Assembly (NCBI GenBank): GCA_018242685.1 | Contig: JAFEBM010000027.1 | Span: 1-64,000 of the forward strand | Direction: 5' to 3' | Source: Nitrospira sp. | Lineage (GTDB): Bacteria > Nitrospirota > Nitrospiria > Nitrospirales > Nitrospiraceae | Length of the DNA: 64,000 nucleotides | In this document: positions 1 to 8,428 of the stretch, piece by piece | Numbering within the stretch: the first letter of the stretch is position 1 | Layout: each line of letters begins with the position of its first letter | Position numbers and translations under genes: made by a program | The notes under the pieces: generated by a model | The model's input: only the letters and a program-made list of their open reading frames with translations | What the model was told of the DNA's origin: nothing | Databases searched by the model: none

Positions 1-413
<413 letters not shown>

Positions 414-549
414 TCCTTTGCTCCTGATAGACATGGTCTCACCACGATACAAAAAACGTATAGTGGAGTGCTAAGAGAAAAGTTCTGAATGCTGAGCATT
501 GAGCTCCGAACTCAGAACCGAGCACACAAGACTTTATTCAGTGTGACTG

Positions 550-669
550 TTCCCGGTGGCCATACCGGAGGGGCCCCACCCGTTCCCATACCGAACACGG
601 AAGTTAAGCCCTCCAAGGCCGATGCTACTGCTGCCGCGAGGCAGTGGGAAAGTAGGACGCTGCCGGGTT
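550..669 (+). rRNA. 5S ribosomal RNA
   Basis: About 120 nt, following 23S by roughly 135 nt as in a normal 16S-23S-5S operon. The ends pair (tcccggtggc at 551-560 with gctgccggg at 659-667), and the internal landmarks ccgaacacggaagttaag (592-609) and gtgggaaagtagg are those of bacterial 5S. The exact ends are uncertain by 1-3 nt. Confidence 0.95.
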
Positions 670-676
670 ACAAAAT

Positions 677-716
677 GAGCCCGATGATCGAAAGGTCATC
701 GGGCTCTTTCTTTTTT
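677..716 (+). terminator. rRNA operon intrinsic terminator
   Basis: A perfect 11-bp GC-rich stem (gagcccgatga at 677-687 pairing with tcatcgggctc at 696-706) with a short loop is followed at once by a T-rich run at 707-716. It lies immediately after the 5S gene, so it is the expected Rho-independent terminator of the rRNA operon. Confidence 0.93.
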
Positions 717-866
717 GCAACCCGTATCAGCGTCCATGAAGAAAGCCGATGGGTTTTATCCGGCGACGGTAATTGCGATAAGGTGATAAATAGTTGGTGG
801 TACGCACGAAGTGCGGTTTGGACCTCTGCCGGGTTACAACAAAAGAAAACGACGTGAGGTTTTGCG

Positions 867-1170
867 ATGCGGGCCTGTGATTCGCAAGGCAGCGTTGATG
901 AAGCGTCGATGATCTTTGGCGATCCGCTATGAGTGACGATTGATGATCCTCGACACTCAACCCGTGAGCTACGATGGGTCACGCTTGGCCATTCGGTCAG
1001 ACACAGGCTGCTGGCCGTCGTACATACGGACAGAGGCAGGCGCATTCGTATCATCAGCGCCCATGTAGCACGCGTTATGAAAGGGAGACCTATCAAGAAG
1101 GCGAAGCGTGAAAGGAAGCGCGACATGCTTTCAGAATATGATTTGTACAACTTAAGACTTCCTCTGACAG
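867..1170 (+). pseudogene. BrnT-like toxin remnant running into a BrnA-like start
   Basis: From 933 the frame reads VTIDDPRHSTRELRWVTLGH then RHRLLAVVHTDRG and RIRIISA, the core and C-terminal pattern of BrnT-type RNase toxins. Just upstream, in the same frame from an ATG at 867, DEASMIFGDPL matches the preceding part of the family, but a TGA at 930-932 separates the two, and the usual N-terminal KHGV segment is missing. After RIISA the frame continues into MLSEYDLYNL, resembling the first residues of BrnA antitoxins, without a separate stop. I read this as a decayed brnT-brnA pair. Recognition is from memory of the family; the broken state is seen directly. Confidence 0.6.
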
Positions 1171-1189
1171 ACCGCGAGTCTCCACCGGG

Positions 1190-1605
<416 letters not shown>

Positions 1606-1683
1606 CTATGATTTGCGGGCTGGAGGTGTGGCATGGAGCGGTTACCGTGACAGAAGTATACGAAGGAGTTCCGTGAACAAGCC

Positions 1684-1947
1684 GTGCGGCTCGTGCTCGA
1701 ACAGGAGTTGACGACTCCGGAGGCGGCGAGACGACTCGCCATATCAGACAAGACGCTCGCGAACTGGGTATTTCGGGCCCGGCACGGGCGACTCGCTGGG
1801 CTGGGCGAGACCCGACGACCGGTCACCGAGCTCGAAGCGGAAGTGTCGCGCCTGAAACGGGAACTGGCCGAGGCGCGGATGGAGCGCGACATCCTAAAAA
1901 AAGCCACCGCGTACTTTGCGAAGGCGCAGCTGCCCGGTACGCACTGA
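1684..1947 (+). CDS. IS3-family transposase OrfA, N-terminus interrupted
   Basis: Encodes the small DNA-binding subunit of the IS3 element: EAARRLAISDKTLANWVFRA is the helix-turn-helix, followed by a leucine-zipper-like stretch (residues about 45-75, ELEAEVSRLKRELAEARMER). The expected start is the ATG at 1633, reading MERLP, then a TGA at 1648-1650, then QKYTKEFREQAVRLVLEQ in the same frame. Related OrfA proteins have Arg at the stop position (CGA to TGA is one change). Translation could restart at the GTG at 1684, giving 87 residues and costing the first helix. The stop TGA overlaps the orfB ATG at 1947. Confidence 0.8.
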   Translation: MRLVLEQELTTPEAARRLAISDKTLANWVFRARHGRLAGLGETRRPVTELEAEVSRLKRELAEARMERDILKKATAYFAKAQLPGTH

Positions 1948-2807
1948 TGATGACGCTGCGCCCTCAATATCCGCTGGCCATCCTATGTCGAGTCCTGGAG
2001 GTGTCCCGAAGTGGGTACCATGCCTGGCGCACCCGCCGCCCCTCGCCGCGCACCCAGGAGAATGCGCGACTGGAAGTGGCCATCCAGGCCGCGCATGTGC
2101 GCACCCGCCAGACGTACGGACCGGAGCGCCTCCAGGCGGAATTGCGTGATGACGGGTTCCCCGCTGGGGTCGGGCGGATCAAGCGGCTGCGCAAGAAGCT
2201 GGGGCTTCGTTGTAAACAAGTCCGCCGGTTCACGACCACCACGGATTCGAAGCACTCGCTGCCGGTAGCGGAGAACATGTTGGACCAAACGTTTGTCGCC
2301 AGACGACCAAACGAAGCCTGGGTCACCGACATCACATACGTGCCAACCGCGGAAGGTTGGCTGTATCTCGCCGGCGTCAAGGATCTATACACCTGTGAGG
2401 TGGTCGGCCATGCGATGGACGCCCGGATGACGACGAACTTGGTGGGGTGGGCGCTCATGAAGGCCCTCGACACCAAGCGCCCAGCACCAGGGCTTATTCA
2501 TCACTCCGATTGCGGCTCCCAGTATTGCGCGCACGCCTACCAAGCCAAGTTGACGCAATTTGGGTTGCGCGCCTCGATGTCGCGCCGGGGAAACTGCTAT
2601 GACAACGCGCCGATGGAGAGTTTCTGGGGGACTCTGAAGAACGAGCTCGTACACCACCGGCGGTATGAAACACGGGAACAGGCCCGGCGGGAGATCACGG
2701 AGTACATTGAGATCTTCTACAACCGCCAGCGTCGGCATTCCCGGCTCGGGAATCGCTCACCCGCAGCGTTTGCCCAGGAGGGGGCCCGTCAACAGCCGGC
2801 GGCATGA
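1947..2807 (+). CDS. IS3-family transposase OrfB (integrase core)
   Basis: A 286-residue DDE recombinase. The N-terminal HTH_21-like region (about 1-100) is followed by an rve integrase core with the catalytic residues in order: Asp in WVTDITYV, Asp in HHSDCGSQY and Glu in APMESFWGTLK, then the C-terminal YNRQRRHSRLGNRSPAAF motif of the family. Its ATG overlaps the OrfA stop by one base, so translation is coupled or frameshift-fused, as in other IS3 members. It appears full length and potentially active, but transposition would depend on functional OrfA. Confidence 0.93.
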   Translation: MMTLRPQYPLAILCRVLEVSRSGYHAWRTRRPSPRTQENARLEVAIQAAHVRTRQTYGPERLQAELRDDGFPAGVGRIKRLRKKLGLRCKQVRRFTTTTDSKHSLPVAENMLDQTFVARRPNEAWVTDITYVPTAEGWLYLAGVKDLYTCEVVGHAMDARMTTNLVGWALMKALDTKRPAPGLIHHSDCGSQYCAHAYQAKLTQFGLRASMSRRGNCYDNAPMESFWGTLKNELVHHRRYETREQARREITEYIEIFYNRQRRHSRLGNRSPAAFAQEGARQQPAA

Positions 2808-2972
2808 GGCTGCAATTCATGGCGTCCACTATTGACGACCGAGGTCAATGCTGGCAAGGATGAAAGTATGGGCTCATTCCCCACGGCGTAATTATGGACC
2901 CAAGACACTGGCTGGATTGGGTAGTCAGTTCGCAATAAAACGATAATGGTCTTAAGACACGGTCCGCATGAC

Positions 2973-5864
2973 TCACGCGGCTGCCTGGGTGATGGATTGG
3001 TATCCCTGCCGGTAGGATTCAAGCACACGGACGAGTCGGGTGACTTCGAGTTCGAGTTGTGCATAGACGGGAGGGGCGTCGTGGAGCGCGTTGAGGCGGC
3101 CGACGGCTTCGAGACGACCGGCGGTGAGCGTCACCTCGGAGGCGCACAGATTTCCCGCTGTTCCTTTGAAAGTGTGTGCCATCCGCTCGACGGCGATCGA
3201 GTCGGCATCGGCCAGCGCCGTTCTGATGCCGGCGAGCATGGTGTGGTGCCGATCGAGAAACAGGCGGACGAGTTGAGCGAACAACTCACTGTCCCCGCCG
3301 ATGTTCTGGTACATTTTTGCAGGATCAAAAATTCCTCTGGTTGGGTCGGCCGTCGTGGGAATTGGGTGCTGTTTCCCCGGGACCACCACCTCGGGCGGCG
3401 CGGATACCCAATGTGCCAGGGCGCTCCGCAGTTCGTCTAGTTTAATCGGTTTGGCGAGATAATCGTCCATCCCGGCTGCCAAGCAGCGCTCGCGATCGCC
3501 CTGCATCGCATTGGCGGTGACTGCAATGATCGGTATGTGCGGAGTCGATTGTAGAGCCCTATCGGAGCGACTCGCGCTTCCATCAGGCGAGTCATGTGAT
3601 GACACCGATGTTTCACGTTCTCGAATGCACCGGGTTGTCTCAAATCCATCCATGACGGGCATCTGACAATCCATCAGGATGGCCGCATAATCGCCTTTGG
3701 TAAGCGCAGTCAGTGCCTCTTTGCCGTTTTCGACGACGTCCGGCTGGTAGCCCAGTTTTTCGACCATCCGCACGGCGAGCTTCTGGTTGACGATGTTGTC
3801 TTCCACGACCAAAATGCGCAGATGTTGCACATGCTCCGCGACCATATGTCTGGTGACGAGTTGAGGCACGACGGGGTATGTCTGGGCGTCCTTCGGCGCT
3901 TCGCCCTCCGGCAAGCCGAGCACGGTTCGCAGGCATTCGCGTAATTCGTCATGGCGGACGGGTTTTGGCAGGTAGCCCATCGCGCCGGCTTGACGGGCTT
4001 GCTCCGCATGGCCCCGTTGCAGCATTGAGGTCATCACAACGAGGCGGATTCCGGATCCCGCCGGGTGGTTTTGCAGCTCTCGTGCGAGCTGCAACCCATC
4101 CTTCCCCGGCATGATGACGTCCAGGATTGCGAGATCGTACGGCGTTCCCCGTCGCTTTGCCTCCGCGATGCGCTGTAAAGCCAATTCGGCATCCTCTGCA
4201 AGATCGTCAACCATTCCCCACCCCGATGTCAAATGGTGGAGGATCAAGCGATTCGATTCGTTATCATCGACGATCAAGACACGCTTTCCTGTGAGGTCTC
4301 CGGTCGGAAGAATCGCGCGGAGAGAATCCGCCTGTTTCTGGAAGCGCGCGGTACACCAGAAGGTGCTGCCCTGTCCCTCGGTGCTGCGCACTCCGATCCG
4401 TCCATCCATCAATTCCACGAGTTGCTTGGAAATTGACAGGCCAAGGCCGGTTCCGCCGTATTTTCTCGTCGTGGAACTGTCGGCCTGCACAAACGGACGG
4501 AACAGTTTGGCTAGGGTATTCGGATTGATTCCGATGCCGCTGTCCGTGACTTCGAAACGGATGACGGCGGTATCGGGCAGGTCTTCTTCGAGATAGGCCT
4601 GCAGGATCACCTCACCCTTGTCGGTAAACTTCACCGCATTGCCGACCAGATTGGTGAGGATCTGACGCAGGCGGCCTGGGTCGCCTTTGAGTCCCGTCGG
4701 AACCGACGCATGGACCAGTCCGGTCAGTTCCAGTCCTTTTGTCTCCGCTCGCTCGGCGAATTGTGTCAATACTTGCTCCACCGTGGTTCTGAGATTGAAG
4801 TCGAGGCATTCCAACTCCAGCTTGCCCGCCTCGATCTTGCTGCATTCGAGCACGTCGTTGATCAGTTGCAGCAACGCTTCGCCGCATTGTCGAATGGTCT
4901 CGGCGTAGGACTGTTGTTCAGACGTCAGAGAGGTTTCCATCAACAGGCTCGTCATCCCGATCACGCCGTTCATGGGGGTACGTAGTTCATGACTGACGGT
5001 CGCTAGAAACGCCGTCTTGACGCGTGCCGATTCCTTGGCTTCGTCCAGCGCCTGGTCCAGGCGACGGTTGCTCTCGCGAAGTTGGTCGGCCGATAGTTGG
5101 AGCGCCTGCTGTGTCTTGTGTACGCTCGTCATGTCGGTGGCATAGCCTCGCACGAGCCCATGAGCAGGAACCGGACAGAAGGTCCAAGAGAAACTGGCTT
5201 CCGGGAGCACGACGGCTTCATCATGAATCGCGCGACCAGTGGTGAGGCAGCGCTGCACAAGCTCAGGAAGCCGGCTTGGCGCAACGTTCGGAAACCCTTC
5301 GAGGCTGTATCCGAATCGAGTCAGCAGAGAGATCATCGCGGGATTGGCATACAGCAAACTCATCTGCCGGTCCAGTTCGATCATCGGCAAGGGACTTTCC
5401 TCCGCGATCGCGGCCAACCGATCGCGATCCTGCTCCAACTCCAGTTCATGGGACAACTCTCGAATACTGACAATCAGCACGGTCTTCCCATTGAACATAC
5501 CGGGCGCGCAAGTCCACTCCACTGGAGCGGGGCGGGTTGCTCTCCGCAAGAGAAGATGTTGTGTCACAGAAGTCGGACGGCGGCTTTTCAGCACTCCGGT
5601 CAGTTGCGCCGTCAGGGTGGTTGTGTCGGACTTGGTGAGTATCGACCACAGGGATGGAAAGGATCGAAGAGTGGAAGACGAAAACCGTGGTCCAAGCAAC
5701 CGATGGCCCTCACGGTTAACGGCCAATACGGTGAAATCACTGTCGAGGATGACGACGGCCAGCGGAATCCCTTCGAGAGGCTCGAGACCCGTGGAAGCCG
5801 TAAGACGCGAGGCTGCAAGTCGACGTCGGTTGCGTTTGCGTTTCCCTCCAGACAGTTTCATCAT
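2973..5864 (-). CDS. hybrid sensor histidine kinase (PAS-PAS-HisKA-HATPase-REC-REC-Hpt)
   Basis: A 963-residue BarA-like phosphorelay kinase without obvious membrane segments, so probably cytoplasmic. Two PAS-like regions (about 25-140 and 150-260) precede HisKA with phospho-acceptor His near 291 (SHELRTPMNGV), HATPase_c with N box NLVGNAVKFTD and G boxes DSGIGI and GGTGLGLSI, a receiver near 525-645 (VLIVDDNESNR), a second near 683-810 (ILVVEDNIVNQ) and a C-terminal Hpt with His near 895 (AHTFKGTAGN). Its start overlaps the stop of the HD-GYP gene by 4 bp, so the two are co-translated and probably share the promoter at 7190-7217. The partner regulator receiving phosphate from Hpt is not adjacent; the HD-GYP protein carries no receiver. 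Confidence 0.93.
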   Translation of the reverse strand: MMKLSGGKRKRNRRRLAASRLTASTGLEPLEGIPLAVVILDSDFTVLAVNREGHRLLGPRFSSSTLRSFPSLWSILTKSDTTTLTAQLTGVLKSRRPTSVTQHLLLRRATRPAPVEWTCAPGMFNGKTVLIVSIRELSHELELEQDRDRLAAIAEESPLPMIELDRQMSLLYANPAMISLLTRFGYSLEGFPNVAPSRLPELVQRCLTTGRAIHDEAVVLPEASFSWTFCPVPAHGLVRGYATDMTSVHKTQQALQLSADQLRESNRRLDQALDEAKESARVKTAFLATVSHELRTPMNGVIGMTSLLMETSLTSEQQSYAETIRQCGEALLQLINDVLECSKIEAGKLELECLDFNLRTTVEQVLTQFAERAETKGLELTGLVHASVPTGLKGDPGRLRQILTNLVGNAVKFTDKGEVILQAYLEEDLPDTAVIRFEVTDSGIGINPNTLAKLFRPFVQADSSTTRKYGGTGLGLSISKQLVELMDGRIGVRSTEGQGSTFWCTARFQKQADSLRAILPTGDLTGKRVLIVDDNESNRLILHHLTSGWGMVDDLAEDAELALQRIAEAKRRGTPYDLAILDVIMPGKDGLQLARELQNHPAGSGIRLVVMTSMLQRGHAEQARQAGAMGYLPKPVRHDELRECLRTVLGLPEGEAPKDAQTYPVVPQLVTRHMVAEHVQHLRILVVEDNIVNQKLAVRMVEKLGYQPDVVENGKEALTALTKGDYAAILMDCQMPVMDGFETTRCIRERETSVSSHDSPDGSASRSDRALQSTPHIPIIAVTANAMQGDRERCLAAGMDDYLAKPIKLDELRSALAHWVSAPPEVVVPGKQHPIPTTADPTRGIFDPAKMYQNIGGDSELFAQLVRLFLDRHHTMLAGIRTALADADSIAVERMAHTFKGTAGNLCASEVTLTAGRLEAVGRLNALHDAPPVYAQLELEVTRLVRVLESYRQGYQSITQAAA

Positions 5865-7120
5865 GCGGCCCGTGGGAAGGTTTGATCCAGATGTATGCCG
5901 ATGTTGACACGTTCTTGGGCCGGGTCTAGGACACGCAGTACGGTTCGGACTGTATGGTCGCGGGATGGTACAGCCAGGTCCACCTCGATGGGCGTGGCAT
6001 ATGAGCCTCCATGTGGGTCGGTCGTGATTTTGACCAGGGGTTTGAGTCGTTGTTGAGGGTTGACTCCGACGACGACCGCCTGTTCACCGGTATTGAGCTG
6101 GAGGAGACTCCCGACCGGATAGACGCCGATGCTCCGAATCATGAGCTCCACGAGAGATTTTGTGAACTGTCCTCGTTCAGCGGCCAAGAAGAGTTGCCGA
6201 ACGGCGTCATGAGGGATCATAGCCGGACGCGTTCCGCGCCGACTGACCATGCTGTCATACACATCGACGATGCCGACGATCTGGGCGAGACGTGAAATGT
6301 GATCGTTGCACAAACCGGCCGGAAACCCGCTTCCATCGACCCGCTCATGATGCTCCCTGACGATGCGTAGGACATCCTCGTGCATGCCGGGATGCTCGGA
6401 GAGGAGCGCGACGCCTAGCTTGCAATGCTGTTCGAGAAGGGTCTTATCTTGTCCGCTGCATTCTTCCCGCTTACGAACAAGGTTGCGCGGGAGGCGGACA
6501 TATCCAGCATCATGGAGCAATGCGCCCATGCCGACCTGTTCTTGCATCGATTGATCCAACCCGCTTTCAATGGCCACTATGAGTGACAAGATGCATGTAT
6601 CCAGAGCATGAGCTGTCAGGGAACGGTCAAACTGCGTAATTTTGTGAATGGCGACCTGCGTGACCATCGCGGCGCGATCGCTGAGAATTTGTTTCAACAC
6701 GTTCGACACGATGACTTTGGCCGCTTCAGAGGACGGAGGAATTCCCTGTTCCAGGTCGTCGAAGATTCGCTCAACCGCTTCTTGAGCCTGCGCATAGATC
6801 ATGGTGGCGGAATGATCGTCAGACTTCGCCGCAGACGCGTGTGGGGCCTTTTGCTCAGGAGGAGTGGGGACATCCGGGTTAGTCGCGTGTTGGTCCGCAA
6901 CGTGCTGAATATTCGTTGAGGGGGCTGGCGGGAGGTCGGACCCTTTGCTGGTATCGATGGTCACCATCTTGATCCCATGCTGCTTCATGAGTTGGATGGT
7001 TTCCAGGTCCTTGATCAGCCGTTTATGGGAGAGAAATGGGGTTCGATACCACGGGACATCCATCTCGATGATGAACATGCCGGGAGTGAGTTGTTCGATC
7101 GCGATACGCTTTGTCGTCAT
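5861..7120 (-). CDS. HD-GYP domain cyclic-di-GMP phosphodiesterase with DUF3391 N-terminus
   Basis: A 419-residue soluble protein. Residues 1-60 (IEQLTPGMFIIEMDVPW, then SHKRLI) form the DUF3391 domain often fused to HD-GYP. The catalytic HD pair is at about 200 (LLHDAGYVRLP) and the HD-GYP signature near 258 reads HHERVDGSGFP, with GFP in place of GYP. HD-GYP proteins hydrolyse c-di-GMP to pGpG or GMP; nothing seen here argues against activity. It leads an operon with the hybrid kinase downstream (4-bp overlap) and is divergent from the PilZ gene. A sigma-28-like promoter at 7190-7217 would place both in the flagellar regulon. Confidence 0.9.
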   Translation of the reverse strand: MTTKRIAIEQLTPGMFIIEMDVPWYRTPFLSHKRLIKDLETIQLMKQHGIKMVTIDTSKGSDLPPAPSTNIQHVADQHATNPDVPTPPEQKAPHASAAKSDDHSATMIYAQAQEAVERIFDDLEQGIPPSSEAAKVIVSNVLKQILSDRAAMVTQVAIHKITQFDRSLTAHALDTCILSLIVAIESGLDQSMQEQVGMGALLHDAGYVRLPRNLVRKREECSGQDKTLLEQHCKLGVALLSEHPGMHEDVLRIVREHHERVDGSGFPAGLCNDHISRLAQIVGIVDVYDSMVSRRGTRPAMIPHDAVRQLFLAAERGQFTKSLVELMIRSIGVYPVGSLLQLNTGEQAVVVGVNPQQRLKPLVKITTDPHGGSYATPIEVDLAVPSRDHTVRTVLRVLDPAQERVNIGIHLDQTFPRAA

Positions 7121-7189
7121 ACGTCGTTGGACTCCGGGTCAGAGAGGGGCTTCGATCGGACTTGCCGACAGAATAGAGAGCCACGGGTG

Positions 7190-7217
7190 TTATCGGAAAA
7201 GGAAGCGTTAAACTTGA
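7190..7217 (-). promoter_or_regulatory. putative sigma-28 promoter for the HD-GYP/kinase operon
   Basis: On the minus strand TCAAGTTT (7217-7210), a 12-nt spacer, then TCCGATAA (7197-7190). The enterobacterial FliA consensus is TAAAGTTT-N11-GCCGATAA. The predicted start near 7183 leaves a leader of about 60 nt before the ATG at 7120. The same -35 wording with a 12-nt spacer occurs before flagellin and the HTH gene. Confidence 0.6.
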
Positions 7218-7286
7218 TCATTATCGGTGAACAGGATGTGTTTGGGCCTGTTCTAAACTGATGCTCTCCACCGCGTCTGTTCACCT

Positions 7287-7313
7287 TAAGATCCTTCCGT
7301 GACATTCCGATAG
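7287..7313 (+). promoter_or_regulatory. putative sigma-28 promoter for the PilZ gene
   Basis: TAAGATCC (7287-7294), an 11-nt spacer, then TCCGATAG (7306-7313). The predicted transcription start near 7320 is 40 nt before the ATG at 7360. The -10 is nearly identical to those before the MCP gene and cheR. Confidence 0.55.
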
Positions 7314-7359
7314 AGTTCATCAGGGTCGGTTCATATCGGCTATATCTGGAGTGATGGGT

Positions 7360-8082
7360 ATGAACGAGATCGTCGTATCAGTTCCACCCGCGTCCTCATT
7401 CTTGTCGGTCGGACTTCCTCTGAAAATATCCCTTACGTTGGATCAGCAGAAGGTCATGTACGGGTCGACGCTTCTCGGCTGGAAGGATCATGCATGGCTT
7501 GTCTGCGAATGGCCGATTCAGCTCGGTCATGATCAGCTGATTGCGGGAGGTACTCCTTGCACTATCAGTTACTTTCACGACGGCAAGCTAGTCGGTTATC
7601 GGAGTGAAATACGCGATCTGATTACCTCGCCGGTGCCCCTGCTGTTCGCCGCCTTTCCAAAAGCGGTGGAAGAAATGCATCTGCGAAAACATCTCCGTGT
7701 ATCGACCAATGAGCCGATCTTGCTCATACGAGCAGAATCCGGAAACGCGTCCGATTCCGCATTGCCCACAAGCAACTATTTCGGCGGGTTACTGAAAGAT
7801 CTCAGCGAGGGAGGATGCAGTGTGGTGCTGGTGCGAAGACCATCCTGGCTGTGCCCGGGAGCGACGGTCCGGCTTGAATTTGAACTCCTTGGTCTCGGCC
7901 ATATTACGAACCTCACGGGTGTCGTGAAGAATGGCGACCAGCGGGACGGCGGTGAGATGATCGGCATCGAGTTTCGATTCAACGAACTCGAGTATATCGA
8001 GTATCGCGGGTGGGGCGGATCCGTCCGACAAGCCATCGAACAATGGACGACACAGAAATCAATCGCCCTGTTGCCGTTGTGA
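7360..8082 (+). CDS. PilZ domain protein, YcgR-like flagellar brake
   Basis: About 240 residues. The N-terminal half (about 10-95: LPLKISL, YGSTLLGW, PCTISYFHDGKLVGYRSEI) has the look of the beta-barrel YcgR_N/PilZN domain. The C-terminal half is PilZ, with the c-di-GMP-binding RxxxR as RKHLRV at about 109 and D-x-S-x-x-G as DLSEGGC. YcgR-type proteins bind c-di-GMP and slow the flagellar motor. The ATG at 7360 is chosen because GGAG at 7348-7351 lies 8 nt before it; GTG 7351 and ATG 7354 are in frame but badly spaced. It is divergent from an HD-GYP gene, so a c-di-GMP degrader and receptor share one intergenic region. Confidence 0.88.
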   Translation: MNEIVVSVPPASSFLSVGLPLKISLTLDQQKVMYGSTLLGWKDHAWLVCEWPIQLGHDQLIAGGTPCTISYFHDGKLVGYRSEIRDLITSPVPLLFAAFPKAVEEMHLRKHLRVSTNEPILLIRAESGNASDSALPTSNYFGGLLKDLSEGGCSVVLVRRPSWLCPGATVRLEFELLGLGHITNLTGVVKNGDQRDGGEMIGIEFRFNELEYIEYRGWGGSVRQAIEQWTTQKSIALLPL

Positions 8083-8269
8083 CAGCCTAAGACCTTTCTT
8101 CCCACACTGCTCGGCAAATACTTCCCCATCGCTCGTGCTCGAAATCGAAAAGCTGGACTCAACGCGCCATAACGCTGCAACGGCCGATGGCATATATTTT
8201 GAAGTGGCCGTGTGATGTGGGTGGTCCAAGCACGCACTCATCGTTGCGCTCCGCGAATTTTGGGGCCGA

Positions 8270-8410
8270 ATGGTTTCGATGTGTGAACAGGGATCACATC
8301 GTGATGCGTTGCAGTACTACGAACGCAATCGTGGCGATTTCATGCCGGATCCCGCGTTAGCGGAGTTCGACCGGCTGGTGGAAACGCTTCGTCAGAAGCC
8401 GGCGGCCTAG
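8270..8410 (+). CDS. small uncharacterised ORF (46 aa) in the gap before the glycosyltransferase island
   Basis: The gap 8083-8428 holds little else. This frame begins ATG GTT TCG ATG and ends RLVETLRQKPAA, with GGGG at 8262-8265 four bases ahead of the start; it stops 18 nt before the next gene. The middle (HRDALQYYERNRGDF, then DPALAEFDRL) loosely resembles the tail of BTAD/TPR-type helical repeats, so it could be a scrap of a larger gene or a real small protein. The open frame extends upstream to 8216 without another ATG. I do not recognise a family with any certainty. Confidence 0.3.
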   Translation: MVSMCEQGSHRDALQYYERNRGDFMPDPALAEFDRLVETLRQKPAA

Positions 8411-8428
8411 TCGCGGCGCGAGGTGTTC

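Noticed and set aside
489-857. Long open frames across the 23S/5S rRNA region
   Set aside because: They lie over rRNA genes and the operon terminator and resemble no protein.
5097-5885. A 262-codon frame on the plus strand opposite the hybrid kinase
   Set aside because: It is the antisense shadow of a well-supported kinase gene with clear domain motifs.
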